From NCBI GenBank assembly GCA_948146395.1, contig OX411559.1, forward strand, positions 30,100,708-30,164,707: DNA of 64,000 bases. Reading direction: 5' to 3'. Below, in pieces: positions 1-9,835 of the stretch (position 1 is its first letter; each line of letters starts with the position of its first letter). Origin of the DNA: Fragum whitleyi. Its lineage: Eukaryota; Mollusca; Bivalvia; Cardiida; Cardiidae. The position numbers and the translations under genes were made by a program. The notes under the pieces are model-generated. The model was not told where the DNA came from and did not search any database. It worked only from the letters and a program-made list of their open reading frames with translations.

Positions 1-47
1 TATCAACATGGGAAGATAACAAGGCTAAAAATTGTCTTTCTTGTATT

Positions 48-73
48 CTATGCCATATGTAAACGTGAAAATT
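48..73 (-). CDS. EF-hand gene exon 4: short terminal coding exon
   Basis: This 26-nt coding end was found by asking for an exon that supplies the missing Glu at position 12 of loop 4. The acceptor at 74-76 has a branch-like TTACTAT and a T-rich tract ending TTATTTCAG. It reads E-F-S-R-L-H-M-A then TAG at 50-48, giving ...DFEEFSRLHMA. Length and position match the short last segment of calmodulin relatives. The 3' UTR and poly(A) signal lie beyond the window. A different downstream exon outside the window remains possible. Confidence 0.6.
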
Positions 74-3000
74 CTGAAATAAAATAAAGCAGAATAGTAA
101 CACAAGTAAACACCACTAAAGACACGTGTCACAGCATCTTGCCAACCAAAACCAACTAACGGTCTTTCTTTTAAACTTGTATTCGAAAATAGGCTACCAA
201 CTTGATACCTCCTTAACCTGCAAAGATGCTGTCGCAGAAACGAATGGGTAAATCAAGGGCGGGAAATGTACTTAACAAGGAAATAATTTGCCGCTTTATA
301 ATATAAAGCGGCAAATTATTTAATATGACCTAGGTCGCGAGAATGTGAATATTTTTTTCATATTATAAGGGTGTTATTTCATTGGCGGGATCACTATGCA
401 AATGAGCCGAGAACTTAGAGCATCGTTTTATTTTCATTGTAAAAATGACGTCATAATGCACTTGCTAACGTAATTTCACAAACGGCATTATATGTTTCGC
501 GGAAAAACTAGAATCTATAAATGTCTGGAATTTCCTCGGTTTATAGCAAATATTCAGGACATATTAAAAATAGAATATTAATTGTGTGCTAAAGAAATAC
601 CAAATATATTAAACTCGTCATCTAAACAGATAAAAACTCGGCGAAGCCTCGATTATATCTGCTTAAAGATGACTCCTTACAAAAATTCGGTATTCAATGA
701 ACACTCATTCAATATCCTCCTTTTAATTCATTTGAAACAGCCTGTTAACAATTCGACAATTATTCTAAGATATATTAGAAATGGCAAATTCTATACCGAC
801 CACCTCTGTTATGATATACTTATCAGGAATAAATCAATGTTAGCTGGTCGGGGTAAGGATAATTTATCACAACGAGGCTTTGTTGAGTCATGATAATTTC
901 TCGCAACCGAGACCAGATATCATTTTATATTTTAAGACACTAACATATAATTTCATTTACCATGCAATCATTTTCCAGTGCTGAATTATGATAAAAGCTT
1001 AAAAATCAAAGAAATTCTTGCGAAAGTGTATACAATTGTTTCTAAAACTAGAGTGCCTGATGTCATTTTATGTTATCAAACAGGTGATATCAGGTCAATA
1101 CAGGCTTCTTTGTATCATAAAATGTAAATATTAGAGTCGTTTTACTTTTTCAACTTTGTAAAGGGTATGAGCATATTTATTGTTTTTAAAGAGAATCATG
1201 TTTATTGGTTCAACAGGTCTAACTGATTCTCTTATTCTCAGGTAATATCAAGAATATCACAAAGATGTAAAAATTTTCGTCAAAACACAACCGTCGACGA
1301 CAACGACGACCGGCAATACTACATGTACAATTTTTTTTCTCGAAAAACAACTTCAAAACGACCCCTAACTCACCTTCAAAGTCTATAAGCCCGTCCCCGT
1401 TTAAATCCGCTTCATTAAACATGGCTTTAATATCGTCATCAGATAAATTTTCCCCTAATCGTCGCATCACATATCTAAGTTCATGTCGGTCTATATAACC
1501 GTTACCGTCCATATCAAACACTTTAAACGCCTCCCACTTTTTCGCCTTTTCGTCGCTCGGATCGTACTTGGCTTCGTCCGTCTCCGAAAATCGTCTCATC
1601 ATTGATAGGAATTCATCGTATTCTACGTACCCGTTTTCTGAAACACAAAATACGTTAAAGAGCCCGTCTAAATGATTTGTATTATATATTGATAGCTCAG
1701 CGCGAAAAAGTTTTAACTGCCTATATGTTTATAGTCAGTTACAACTGTTTCACGCTAAGCCACCGATATATGAATATAGTCGACAACTATTTTGTTCGGT
1801 GTAAGATTGATTTCTATTTCACTGGGTGAACGAATGGTGGAGCCTCGAGTGAACAATTCAACGTATTCTACATACCCGTTTTCTGATGGGGTTCGTTCAA
1901 AGCTTCCATAGAGGATTCATATTTGTTCGCCATTCTCCTATAGTTTTCGTTTAAAGGTTAACGGCGAGTTAAGTCAATTGTTTACCATTTCGAATAATTT
2001 CATGCGAGTTTTGAAATACTACTTTGCTTTTTCCTTGCTAATATGAGCGACGTCCCAAGAAAACGGTAAGTTGTTACAGTAAATGGTGCCAGAATACAGG
2101 ACGAAACTACTGCTCAGATTCGTCTGATTCTTGAACGTTCTCAAGACACTGAGGGCCCGTTTTACTACACTTCTTACGAAAATATTTATCGTAAGTCAAA
2201 ATCACACACCGTACCTTATGTTTTCATTCATGCTAAATTCTGCCTTTCATTATCTCTTTAGAATCGTCTTCCGAAGACGATTCTAATGAGATGAAGCATG
2301 ACAGAATTCCATATTTAGTTACTGATGTAGAAGCAACTTTAATTTTTGACTTACACAAACAATTATCCTAAGATGTTTAGTAAAATAAACTAGGGGCCTA
2401 AGTTTGACGTCACATTCTAAAGATTACTAGAGCGTGACTTGTTAGCGGGTCATCACGGGGATTGAGCCCACCATCTCGAGATTAGAAGAAGCTCAAATGC
2501 CATTGATATCCCCAAACAAACGGCTAAGCTTTCGGGTTGTAACAAAGCTTTTCATTTCATGTATTAAACGCCATTAGACTACAACGGCTTATTCAAATTC
2601 AACGTCGGGAAGAACACTTGAGTTTTAAACTTTAATTTTATTAGTCCAAATCTCGGAAGTTAAAAAAATAATATTCAGTTGACCAAATTATTCGAGACCG
2701 AATTTTTCGACCAAACCGAATGAATAACCAAGCAATATATCTAGGATTTTATAATCATATTCGTTTTTTCATCGTAGCTACCGTCTGTTTTTGGAACAGT
2801 TATTTGTCCATATAGTCTGTATGGTGCTTCAGCTAAACTTGTAACCTAAACTAAAACTAGAGCACCGCCTACGAGTGCCTACGCTCGGCTGTTCAGTGCT
2901 GGATGGCGAAAAAATTATTAATCGAAAAGGGGCCTAACTTGCATAAACGCATCTAGAGTTATAACCCTTAATTATTACGCTCTTTTGATGGTAAACATGT

Positions 3001-6000
3001 GTACCAAGTTTGAAGTAAATGCTTTCAGTAGAACCAGAGATATCACAACGACCCCAACAACGACAGCGACAACGACGACGACACAAAGGCTTTAGCAATA
3101 CCTCGGCTTTTCCCCGAAAACAGCCGTGCTAATAAAACTTTCCCTAAGCTTACCGTTAGTATCTGCGTTTTTAATCATATCTTCTACTTCCTTTGACGTA
3201 TGTTCATGACCCAGGGATCGGAGGACACAACCTAGTTCCTCACTTGAGATTTTCCCATCGTTGTTCTTGTCAAACATGTCGAAGGCTTGTTTTAAATCTG
3301 TAAGATATACATTGTATATTGTGTGTATATTCATATTTTTAATATCTTAGAGATCGACCAAGAGATTGGAGGACACAACCTAGTTCCTCGCTTGAGATCT
3401 TCCCATCGTTGTTCTTGTCAAACATGTCGAAGGCTTGCTTTAAATCTGTAAGATATACATTGTATATTGTGTGTATATTCATATTTAGAATATTTTAGAG
3501 ATCGACCAAGAGATCGGAGGACACAACCTAGTTCCTCGCTTGAGATCTTCCCGTCGTTGTTCTTGTCGAACATGTCGAAGGCTTGTTTTAAATCTGTAAA
3601 ATATACATTGTATATTGTGTGTATATTCATATTTAGAATATTTTAGAGATCGACCAACAGATTGGAGGACACAGCCTTATTCCTCGCTTGAGATCTTCCC
3701 ATCGTTGTTCTTGTCGAACATGTCGAAGGCTTGTTTTAAATCTGTAAAATATACATTGTATATTGTGTGTATATTCATATTTAGAATATCTTAAAGATCG
3801 ACCAAGAGATCGGAGGACACAGCCTAGTTCCTGGCTTGAGATCTTCCCATCGTTGTTCTTGTCAAACATGTCGAAGGCTTGCTTTAAATCTGCAAGACAT
3901 ACAGCTGAATATATAAGAGGTCATTCTGCCCTGCGATAATAAAGACAAAACAGTGCAAACAGTTTGCAAATTTTACCCCGCTTTGTATTCAAGAGCACCA
4001 GCAAAGCGGGGTATAATTTACAAACAGTTTGCATTGTTTTGTCAACTCGAACATAGGGCTGGATTTTATACATTCGAACACATGTACATTTTTTGCAAAC
4101 CCATTGTTTGTGCGAACGCATTTGAATTGTCACGTTGGGACAATTTGAATGAATAGATACAGCCTTTTTTTCAGTTTCAAACTAGAACTGTCGCAGAGCG
4201 GACTAATACCCCCCACAAGCGCTTTGTCAGAATGCAAGTGCTATTAGTGCAGGAGGTGTTTGTAACTAATATTGAGGTCATATGTAGCATTTGCATGAAG
4301 TTTCATGATTCTAGGTTACTTGGTTTTTGAGTTAAGAGTCCAGATATGAAAATTGAACAAAAATTGACTGTGACCTTGACGTTTGACTTATATGACCCAA
4401 AAACAATAGGGCACTTCCTTGGATCATAAGCAACATTTGCATAAAGTTTCATGCTTGTAGGTCACTTGGTTCTCGAGTTACAGTCCGGAAACAAAAATTT
4501 AACAATGGCTGACTGTGACCTTGACCTTTGACCTATGTAACCCAAAAACAATAGGGCACTTCCTTGGGTCATAAGGAACATTTGTATAAAGTTTCATGAT
4601 TGCAGGCCACTTGGTTCTTGAGTTAGAGTCCGGAAACGAAAATTGAACAAAGGCTGACTGTGACCTTGACCTTTGACCTATATGACCCAAAAACAATAGG
4701 GCACAACCTTGGGTCATAAGGAACATTTGTATAAAGTTTCATGATTGTAGGTCATTTGGTTCTTGAGTTAGAGTCCGGAAACGAAAAGGTCTACGGACGG
4801 ACGGACGGACGACTGGACGGATGGACGGACGGACGGACAGACAGACAGACATGGTGAAACCAATATACCCCCCTCTACTTCGTAGGTGGGGGGTATAATA
4901 AAGATTTTAGATTGACAGTACCCTCCCCTTTTTTTAGAGCCCTGCTAAAGAAAAACATTCATGAATGTTGGGATAATAATGGATTTTAGTGCAATCCAAA
5001 TTTGATCGTTCTAAATCGAATTCGTGTTTTCTACGAATTGCGGAATGAATGTCGCTTTTTTGTTAAGGGAATGCAACATTTATCGAGCCGATAAGCATTT
5101 GAAAAGAATAATTCGGTCTCCAAGTGCGCAAAGGATGAAAAATCCCCCCTCAGTAAAAAGAATTTATATCCTTAAAGCACAGGAAGTGGAAGGCCGTATT
5201 GTAATTTTCATTTTTTTTCAAAATGTGGCAAAATCTAACATGCAAATTATCATCGTCAAATATATCATCAGTATTCAACTGAGTCAGTCCTCAAGGAAAC
5301 GAAAAAGAAACAGCTTAGATATTTATTACACTGCTCTGTTTTTTGGGAGCAAAACAATGAGCTGTAATTTTACATCCAAAACTCGTTTATTTAATCATCA
5401 AGCAAGGGAAATAACTATCATTCCTAAAAGTAGAAACTTTACAGAGTTTGTTTCATTTATTTCCCTTCCCAGAGACACAATCAGTCTACACAATTGGCAA
5501 ACTCTTTTAGGAAAATTGCATAACAAATGTTTAGTAGTTACATCGCTGTAAACAATTATATTCATATGGTAAACCCCGAAGTTAAGACAGTGGACCGGTA
5601 ATATTTCCGCAACGTTCTGTAAATCATGGACTATTACAGTGGTCACCGAGGTTTCCTAATTATTTAATATTTAAGAACTCGTGATTTTTACAATGTTGTC
5701 CGAGGTGTCGTAATGAAACCATTAGGATATACCACGGTTAACACTACAGTTCATTACATACGAAACTTTGCGGATTTATTACGGGCCTAAAACCTCAAAG
5801 GTCTGTTTTTTTAAGCGTGTATATTTTGGTGGTCTATTGATTTTTAGTTGAATACAAATTTATCTATACTATAATGCAGCACCGCCCATGATGTAAAAAC
5901 ATCTGCGAACGTTTAAAATTGAACCGTGTTTTGCAATTGTGCAAAACCGTGCAAACGTTTCGCAAAAATTTTCATATTTATGCAAGCCTATTAAAATCGG

Positions 6001-7308
6001 ATTGTCGTATCTTATCGATCTGTAATTACAATTTAATTTACTGCTCTTGTCTTATGATTATGACAGAAAAAACTAGAAAGCCATGAATGGCTAGAGTCGC
6101 TCGACAGGCTAGAAATTCTTGTAATAGCAAATCAAAGTTTTGACTAGATTTTTGAATATTTTGGGTTCTACTGAAATGTTGAAAATGGTTTTCAAAGTTT
6201 CCACAATATAACATTTAGAGAAATGACCTCCACCCATGAAAGACATATTTTTCATCAAATCACAATAATTTTTGGTATACTAATAAAGGGTGACCCAAGG
6301 ATCATTCCAGAAAAGTTTGGTTGACATCCATATGTTACATTCTGGGAAAATGATTTTCAAAGTTTCAACTGTATAACATAAAGAGAAATGACCTCCGCCC
6401 ATAAAAAATATTTCTTATCCGATCACAATAATTTTTGATAGACTGATAAAGGGTCACTCAAGTATCATTCCAGTAAAATTTGGTTGAAACCCATCAGTTA
6501 CATTCTTAGAAATTAATTTTCAAAGTTTCCACCATGTAATGTATGGAAAAATGACCTCGGTCCATAAATAACATATTTTTCATCCGATCACAATGATTTT
6601 CAGTAGACTGATAAAGGGTCACCCAAGGATCATTCATGTAGAATTTAATTGGTATCCAGCAATTAGAATCTGAGAAAACTCCCTTTTAACCATATTTGGA
6701 AATTACCCATTAAATCCATGTTTTTCATTGGATCAATTTTTTTGAACAACTTTGAAAAAGGGTCACCCAAGGATAATTCCTGTGAAGTTTGGTTGAAATT
6801 CATCCAGGAATTTCTTAGGAAAAGATTTTCAAAGAAAAAGTTTACGATCGGACGTACGGACGGACGTACGACAGACACAGTGCCATGACATTAGCTCCAG
6901 TGGCCTACGGCCAGTGGAGCTAAACAAGACTTTTTTCCAACGATTTTCAACATTCTGTTTAAAAATGTATGTCCCTCAAAAACGACTTAAGCGCAAATAA
7001 ATTATACCAAATTTTCTTTTTAAAAGCCGTTTTACATTTCTTGTCACATTTAAATTCAACGTATCTTGAAAAGTACCCTACACTTTTGTGATAAAGACGT
7101 ACAAACCTAAGTCGGAAATCTCGCCACTATCATTTAACCCATTTGGCACTTGTTGATCTCGTTTTGACTTCGCCATCCCGTTCTCGGACGAGGGCGGACC
7201 TCCACTGGAACTCGGCGTCGAGGCGGAACTGACGTCACACTCACGTGACTTGGAATGTTTCTTTTTAGAGCTAGGACTTAATCGAATAAACTTTTTACAC
7301 TTCGTGGA
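48..7308 (-). CDS. Calmodulin-like protein with four EF-hands, four-exon gene
   Basis: The gene is read on the minus strand as exons 7308-7107, 3297-3154, 1637-1374 and 73-48. Starting at the ATG at 7176 (strong context, GGGATGG) it encodes 167 residues, close to calmodulin's 149 plus a hydrophilic N-terminal tail of about 23. Four 12-residue Ca2+ loops are complete: residues 33-44 (DKNNDGKISSEE), 69-80 (DTNENGYVEYDE), 113-124 (DMDGNGYIDRHE) and 149-160 (DLNGDGLIDFEE). Each has an acid at position 1, Gly at 6 and Glu at 12, so all four should bind Ca2+. The linker between hands 2 and 3 is a charged segment, residues 86-107. All introns are phase 1, so exons 2 and 3 can be skipped without a frame change. 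By family it should be a cytosolic Ca2+ sensor; partners cannot be inferred. The reading frame is open upstream to the acceptor at 7309, so a longer N-terminus from an earlier exon is possible. Exon joins are inferred from splice motifs and loop continuity, not transcripts. Confidence 0.85.
282..320. repeat. Perfect 19-bp hairpin
   Basis: Arms 282-300 and 302-320 are perfect reverse complements around a single base; the core is TTTGCCGCTTTATA. It lies at the left edge of dispersed repeat J and is probably a transposon-derived cruciform. Confidence 0.8.
322..740. repeat. Dispersed repeat J, copy 1
   Basis: It shares order and sequence with 17232-18150: a CTATGCAAATGAG block, AATGACGTCATAAT, GTTTCGCGGAAAA, then a hairpin around CTCGGCGAAGCCTCG at 639-653 and AATATCCTC at the end. 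It contains a near-consensus octamer (ATGCAAAT) and a CRE-like TGACGTCA. The 103-residue reading frame inside it is not a gene. It lies in intron 3 of the EF-hand gene. Confidence 0.7.
741..1373. other. Intron 3, rest: no further feature
   Basis: AT-rich intron sequence between exons 3 and 4. Near 1290-1310 there is a short ACGACG-rich patch resembling family M. Nothing coding is seen. Confidence 0.6.
1374..1637 (-). CDS. EF-hand gene exon 3: rest of EF-hand 2, EF-hand 3, most of EF-hand 4
   Basis: The acceptor is TTTTGTGTTTCAG and the donor G|GTGAGT; length 264 nt, phase 1 to phase 1. The split codon joins exon 2 to give loop 2 as DTNENGYVEYDE. The exon then runs FLSMMRRFSETDEAKYDPSD, the third hand (loop DMDGNGYIDRHE) and the fourth hand up to position 11 of its loop. 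Loop residues fit the canonical pattern without gaps, the best evidence that both joins are right. Confidence 0.9.
1793..1850. repeat. Fragment of dispersed repeat K
   Basis: It resembles 62530-62600 and 56030-56080 (GTGTAAGATTGATTTCTATTT, then a TCACTGGGTGAAC hairpin arm). It lies in intron 2 next to the exon 3 scrap. Confidence 0.45.
1860..1889 (-). pseudogene. Scrap of EF-hand exon 3 start
   Basis: About 28 bp here repeat the 5' end of exon 3 (1616-1640) with one difference, including codons for ENGYVEY. It sits in intron 2 about 245 bp upstream of the real exon and has no downstream continuation. The bases that would form the acceptor read CATCAG. It is too short to be coding. Confidence 0.6.
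2233..2310. repeat. Family F hairpin
   Basis: Inverted arms meet at AGAATCGTCTTCCGAAGACG and extend with mismatches outward to AATTCTG and AGAATT. Copies of the same core are at 7.9, 9.2, 14.6/14.9, 25.7 and 62.1 kb. Confidence 0.7.
2855..3110. repeat. Dispersed repeat M, copy in intron 2
   Basis: It matches 53688-53960 over about 250 bp (blocks CCGCCTACGAGTGCCTA, AACGCATCTAGAGTTATAAC, GTACCAAGTTT, then ACGACG repeats and GCAATACCTCGGC). Its end runs up to the donor of exon 2. Confidence 0.65.
3154..3297 (-). CDS. EF-hand gene exon 2: EF-hand 1 and first part of EF-hand 2
   Basis: The acceptor is GTATATCTTACAG and the donor G|GTAAGC; length 144 nt, phase 1 to phase 1. It encodes DLKQAFDMFDKNNDGKISSE and on through the second helix to the first residues of loop 2 (NADTN). 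Loop 1 is complete. This is the only one of five tandem copies that continues into a full exon with a donor, so it is taken as the working exon. The flanking intron to 3060 holds a low-copy repeat rich in ACGACG. Confidence 0.85.
3298..3903 (-). repeat. 148-bp tandem array of acceptor plus partial EF-hand exon (four decoy copies)
   Basis: The motif CAAACATGTC (CGAACATGTC in two copies) recurs at 3271, 3419, 3567, 3715 and 3863, an exact 148-bp period. Each unit holds about 60 bp of intron, a TACAG or TGCAG acceptor, and the exon 2 start encoding DLKQAFDMFDKNNDGKISS and onward to SLG, then breaks off. The decoy exon starts are 3445, 3593, 3741 and 3889. They lack a convincing donor. The 3741 copy has CTA changed to TAA, an in-frame stop; the 3889 copy has Glu to Gln at loop position 11. 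Since 148 is not a multiple of 3, reading on from one copy into the next shifts frame, and translation from the 3889 copy ends at 3633. Confidence 0.9.
3927..4061. repeat. Palindromic element E, copy 1
   Basis: Inverted arms read CAGTGCAAACAGTTTGCAAA and TACCCCGCTTTG on each side of a short loop, with CCCTGCG and AGGGCTGG at the ends. It sits about 35 bp upstream of the outermost decoy acceptor. Similar copies are at 9.8, 22.5, 23.5, 23.7, 47.6, 52.3, 55.3 and 60.2 kb. No coding capacity; probably a MITE. Confidence 0.75.
4180..4901 (+). mobile_element. Pearl-like element G1
   Basis: It begins AACTAGAACTGTCGCAG and ends in GGTGGGGGGTATAATA, which pairs with TAATACCCCCCAC near its start. The core has tandem units with a 145-bp period (CCCAAAAACAATAGGGCAC at about 4396, 4541 and 4686). 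A microsatellite of ACGG then ACAG follows at 4795-4850. This architecture matches the pearl elements described from bivalves, non-autonomous and often linked to Helitrons. It encodes nothing. Confidence 0.7.
5024..5551 (+). other. Open frame of 175 codons in intron 1, unrecognised
   Basis: The longest repeat-free open frame in the window lies in intron 1 on the opposite strand to the EF-hand gene. It is rich in Ile, Lys, Ser and Phe, with a basic patch (SSRKRKRNS). I recognise no domain, signal peptide or clear membrane segment. AT-rich codon use gives no coding signal. With about 7 percent stop codons per frame, a run this long is expected only a few times per hundred windows, so chance is possible but not certain. 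Confidence 0.15.
5880..5995. repeat. Possible decayed E-like palindrome
   Basis: Inverted TGCGAACGTTT and AAACGTTTCGCA motifs with TTTTGCAATTGTGCAAAA in the middle suggest a diverged member of family E. Confidence 0.35.
6070..6925 (+). mobile_element. Pearl-like element G2
   Basis: It begins AACTAGAAAGCCATGAATGG and ends at the hairpin CTCCAGTGGCCTACGGCCAG followed by TGGAGCTAA. Four core units carry AAAGGGTSACYCAAGGATCATTCC at about 6285, 6448, 6613 and 6757 (periods 163, 165, 144). A short ACGG/ACGT microsatellite lies at 6845-6875. Non-coding; in intron 1. Confidence 0.7.
7107..7308 (-). CDS. EF-hand gene exon 1 (first exon seen): basic/Ser-rich N-terminal tail
   Basis: The acceptor is a long pyrimidine tract ending TCTTTTTCAG just above 7308; the donor is G|GTTTGT at 7106. 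The exon is 202 nt, entered at phase 0 and left at phase 1. The 5' half reads as a Lys/Ser-rich stretch (KKFIRLSPSSKKKHSK) followed by a Ser/Pro-rich stretch. MAKSKRDQQVPNGLNDSGEI then starts at 7176. No stop lies between the acceptor and this ATG. Either the ATG is the true start and the rest is 5' UTR, or an upstream exon outside what I can recognise supplies a longer tail. The last G joins AT of exon 2 to make the Asp of DLKQAF. Confidence 0.75.
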
Positions 7309-7427
7309 CTGAAAAAGACAAAAGAAAAGAATATTGTTCAATGATTAACCGAGTGAAATATTCATTGAAAGAAAACAATACGAAAAGGAATCATTGAAAT
7401 TTCAAAACTATCGAAATGTGATGGATC

Positions 7428-7463
7428 AGATCTCATTTCACACCGTAGGTGTGAGAATGAGAT
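7428..7463. repeat. Small hairpin
   Basis: TCTCATTTCACACC and GGTGTGAGAATGAGA form a stem around GTA. It lies upstream of exon 1. Confidence 0.6.
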
Positions 7464-7925
7464 TGATTTTTTGGCTTATTTTGTCCATTGAAAATATATC
7501 ATTGAAATATCGTAAAGGCAAAATTTGACAAAAAAAAACCCTTTAAAAAGAAAGTATGTAAGGTAAAAGGGAAACTTGCTCGTTTTGAGCAACTTTTTCT
7601 TCTTTCGATAATATTCTTAATAGCATTAAATCACTAGGTCGTAAGATTTGGGGACTGTACACAGAAAGAAGCCAACAAATAAAACAAGTCTAATGACAGT
7701 AAGCTGCACGACTCTAGATATACGTAGGCTTTTTTTCTCCCGTAGCGACCCAAACAGACAAAAATCGATACTAAGCCATTTATCAAAGATTCTAGAGCTG
7801 ACGGGAAAATTAGAGAGAGTCAGACTGAATAAATATACCTGGCATTGTCAGGCTACAGATAGACGGGGTACTTTTGGATTCTGCGTTTAAATATTTCAAA
7901 AAATACTCTCACAAATCGTTTATTG

Positions 7926-7985
7926 TGGGTACTCATTAGAATCGTCTTGTCAAGACGATTCAAATGAGTACCCACAATATAGAGT
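7926..7985. repeat. Family F palindrome, near perfect
   Basis: TTGTGGGTACTCATTAGAAT pairs with ATTCAAATGAGTACCCACAA around CGTCTTGTCAAGACG, giving a stem of about 28 bp with one mismatch. Confidence 0.8.
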
Positions 7986-8454
7986 TTTATAAAGCATTAA
8001 AGATTTTCTACCGGCGTTACCTTCTCTTATCTATGTCCCTGCCCTGGCATTACGCAGGGGAAATTAGATATCTGTTTTTACCAACACAGACGGACAGCCA
8101 GACAAACATCCGTCTATCAAATAACGGTAATTTTAGCATATTATCTAGTCAATAAGGTCAAAATAATATTTATTTAATGTAAGCGAATTTCTGGGAAAAT
8201 GTTTATGTATCGATAAACAATCTGTCTTCATTATTAAACTCTATCATTTAGACTACCGCATTTCAGACTGGCTTAAATTGGATAATGAAAAAAAAAAAAA
8301 CAAACAAAAAGTAACATGATACAAATAAGGGCAAATTTCCGACGATTTTCGTCGGCAAAAATGATTAGTCTTTGAACAGTACAATGGGTAAACTCAATAA
8401 TTTAAATTAGTACATAAATTTTATTTTGCGATTTTTACAGACATGAAATAATTA

Positions 8455-9560
8455 TTTTTCAAATTCCAAGCGGTATATATATATATTTGTAAGACGATTA
8501 CTAAATATTTTCTCCGATATAATCTAATAGATATAATATGCACCAGCTATTTATTTAATCTGAAACGAGTCTAAAATGGAACTTTCCATGCAGGCCAATA
8601 CTTATCTATTTTCCGTAACGAATCGTTTCCTGTTATTCAAGCATATTTTCAGACCCAAAGCACCGTATATGTCTGTAAAACGATATATGTATCTATTCTC
8701 CGATGTATATACAGACATTTTACTCATCCAATTATAGCTAGTTCATTGTATATTCCATTAACTTTACAAATTTTTGGAACCAATTTCTCCGTAACAGCAT
8801 GAGTATATTTTTATCCGTAACGTCAAAATGTTTAGTTTCTTTTAAAAAAATATTTTGTAAATTCCAATTACTGTATATATATGAAAGACGATATATCTAT
8901 CTATTCCGCGATATATACACATGTAGATACTCGTTCACATCTATTCATTCAACCTGTATCAAATCTAAAATTTGAACTTCAATATAGGCCTGTTTTTAAT
9001 ATACAGTAAAACTCTAAAGCGATCATGTAAGGGACCACAAAAAAGCGATCGTTAAAGATAATGGTCCCGTTGAAGACGTTTGTTTACAAATAAGAAACTC
9101 ACTTTTTTATTTGGATATGCAAATCACTGCGAAGTTCTCAGTAACCCCATGTTGTTAAAACTCAACAGAATTGTCTCAATGAGACGATTCTGGAACGTTT
9201 TAATAAACTGACTTTACTATCCGTAACAGATAGTTTATCTAGATTCCTTGCGAATTCCAAGTACTGTATATGTCTGCAAGACGATCTATGTATCTATTCT
9301 CCGATATATACACACATGTAGATACTCGTTCACATCTTTTCATTCAACCTGAAACAAATCTAATATTTGAAGTTTCCATATAGGCCTGTTATTTTATAAA
9401 CATGTACTATCAGTTACAGTGAGTTCAAGTTCCGTAACAGTTATTTTTCAAGCTTCCTTGAGAATTCCAAGTACTGTATATGTCTGGAAGACGATCTATG
9501 TATCTATTCTCCGATATATACACACAGGTAGATACTCGATAACAGCTAATTCATCTAATC
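8455..9560. repeat. 210-bp satellite, about five units, with an insertion
   Basis: The block TCCAAGTACTGTATATGTCT, then an ACGATCTATGTATCTATTCT-like block and CCGATATATACACAC, recurs at about 8468, 8661, 8869, 9261 and 9471 (spacings 193, 208, 392, 210). The 392 gap is one 210-bp period plus an insert of about 180 bp at 9003-9190. Each unit also carries TTCAACCTGAAAC and TAGGCCTGTT. Confidence 0.75.
9003..9190. repeat. Insert within the 210-bp satellite, with F-like hairpin
   Basis: It interrupts a satellite unit. It starts near TAAAACTCTAAAGCGATC, has the inverted motifs AGCGATCATG and AGCGATCGTT, and includes AATTGTCTCAATGAGACGATT of family F near its right end. Confidence 0.5.
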
Positions 9561-9753
9561 TAGTGCAGATCGGTTGGGTTGGCTGTCAATTATGACTGAT
9601 TACAGAACATTCACTGCTTCTCACGGCCTTCTTCATGACTGATTACTGAACATTCACTGCTTCTCGCGGCCTTCTTGAAGAATATTAGGCATTGGCGTGT
9701 ATAGATTTCATTCTATCCATCGTACTTGTATGAAATAAATGCTGAAGTATCAA

Positions 9754-9806
9754 AAACAGTGCGAACGTTTTTCAAATTTTACCACGCTTTGCACGTAGCA
9801 TTCAGT
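9754..9806. repeat. Half of palindromic element E
   Basis: It has AGTGCGAACGTTTTTCAAAT and TTACCACGCTTTGCACGT of the left arm only, then joins SINE A sequence at about 9836. Confidence 0.5.
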
Positions 9807-9835
9807 CCCAGAGTATAGTTTTGTAAGAAATTTGT

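Noticed and set aside
582..893. 103-codon plus-strand frame
   Set aside because: It lies in dispersed repeat J, and the second J copy does not keep the frame.
3418..3869. Separate short EF-hand genes
   Set aside because: They are frames through the 148-bp decoy array and hold only one partial EF-hand before running into intron sequence.
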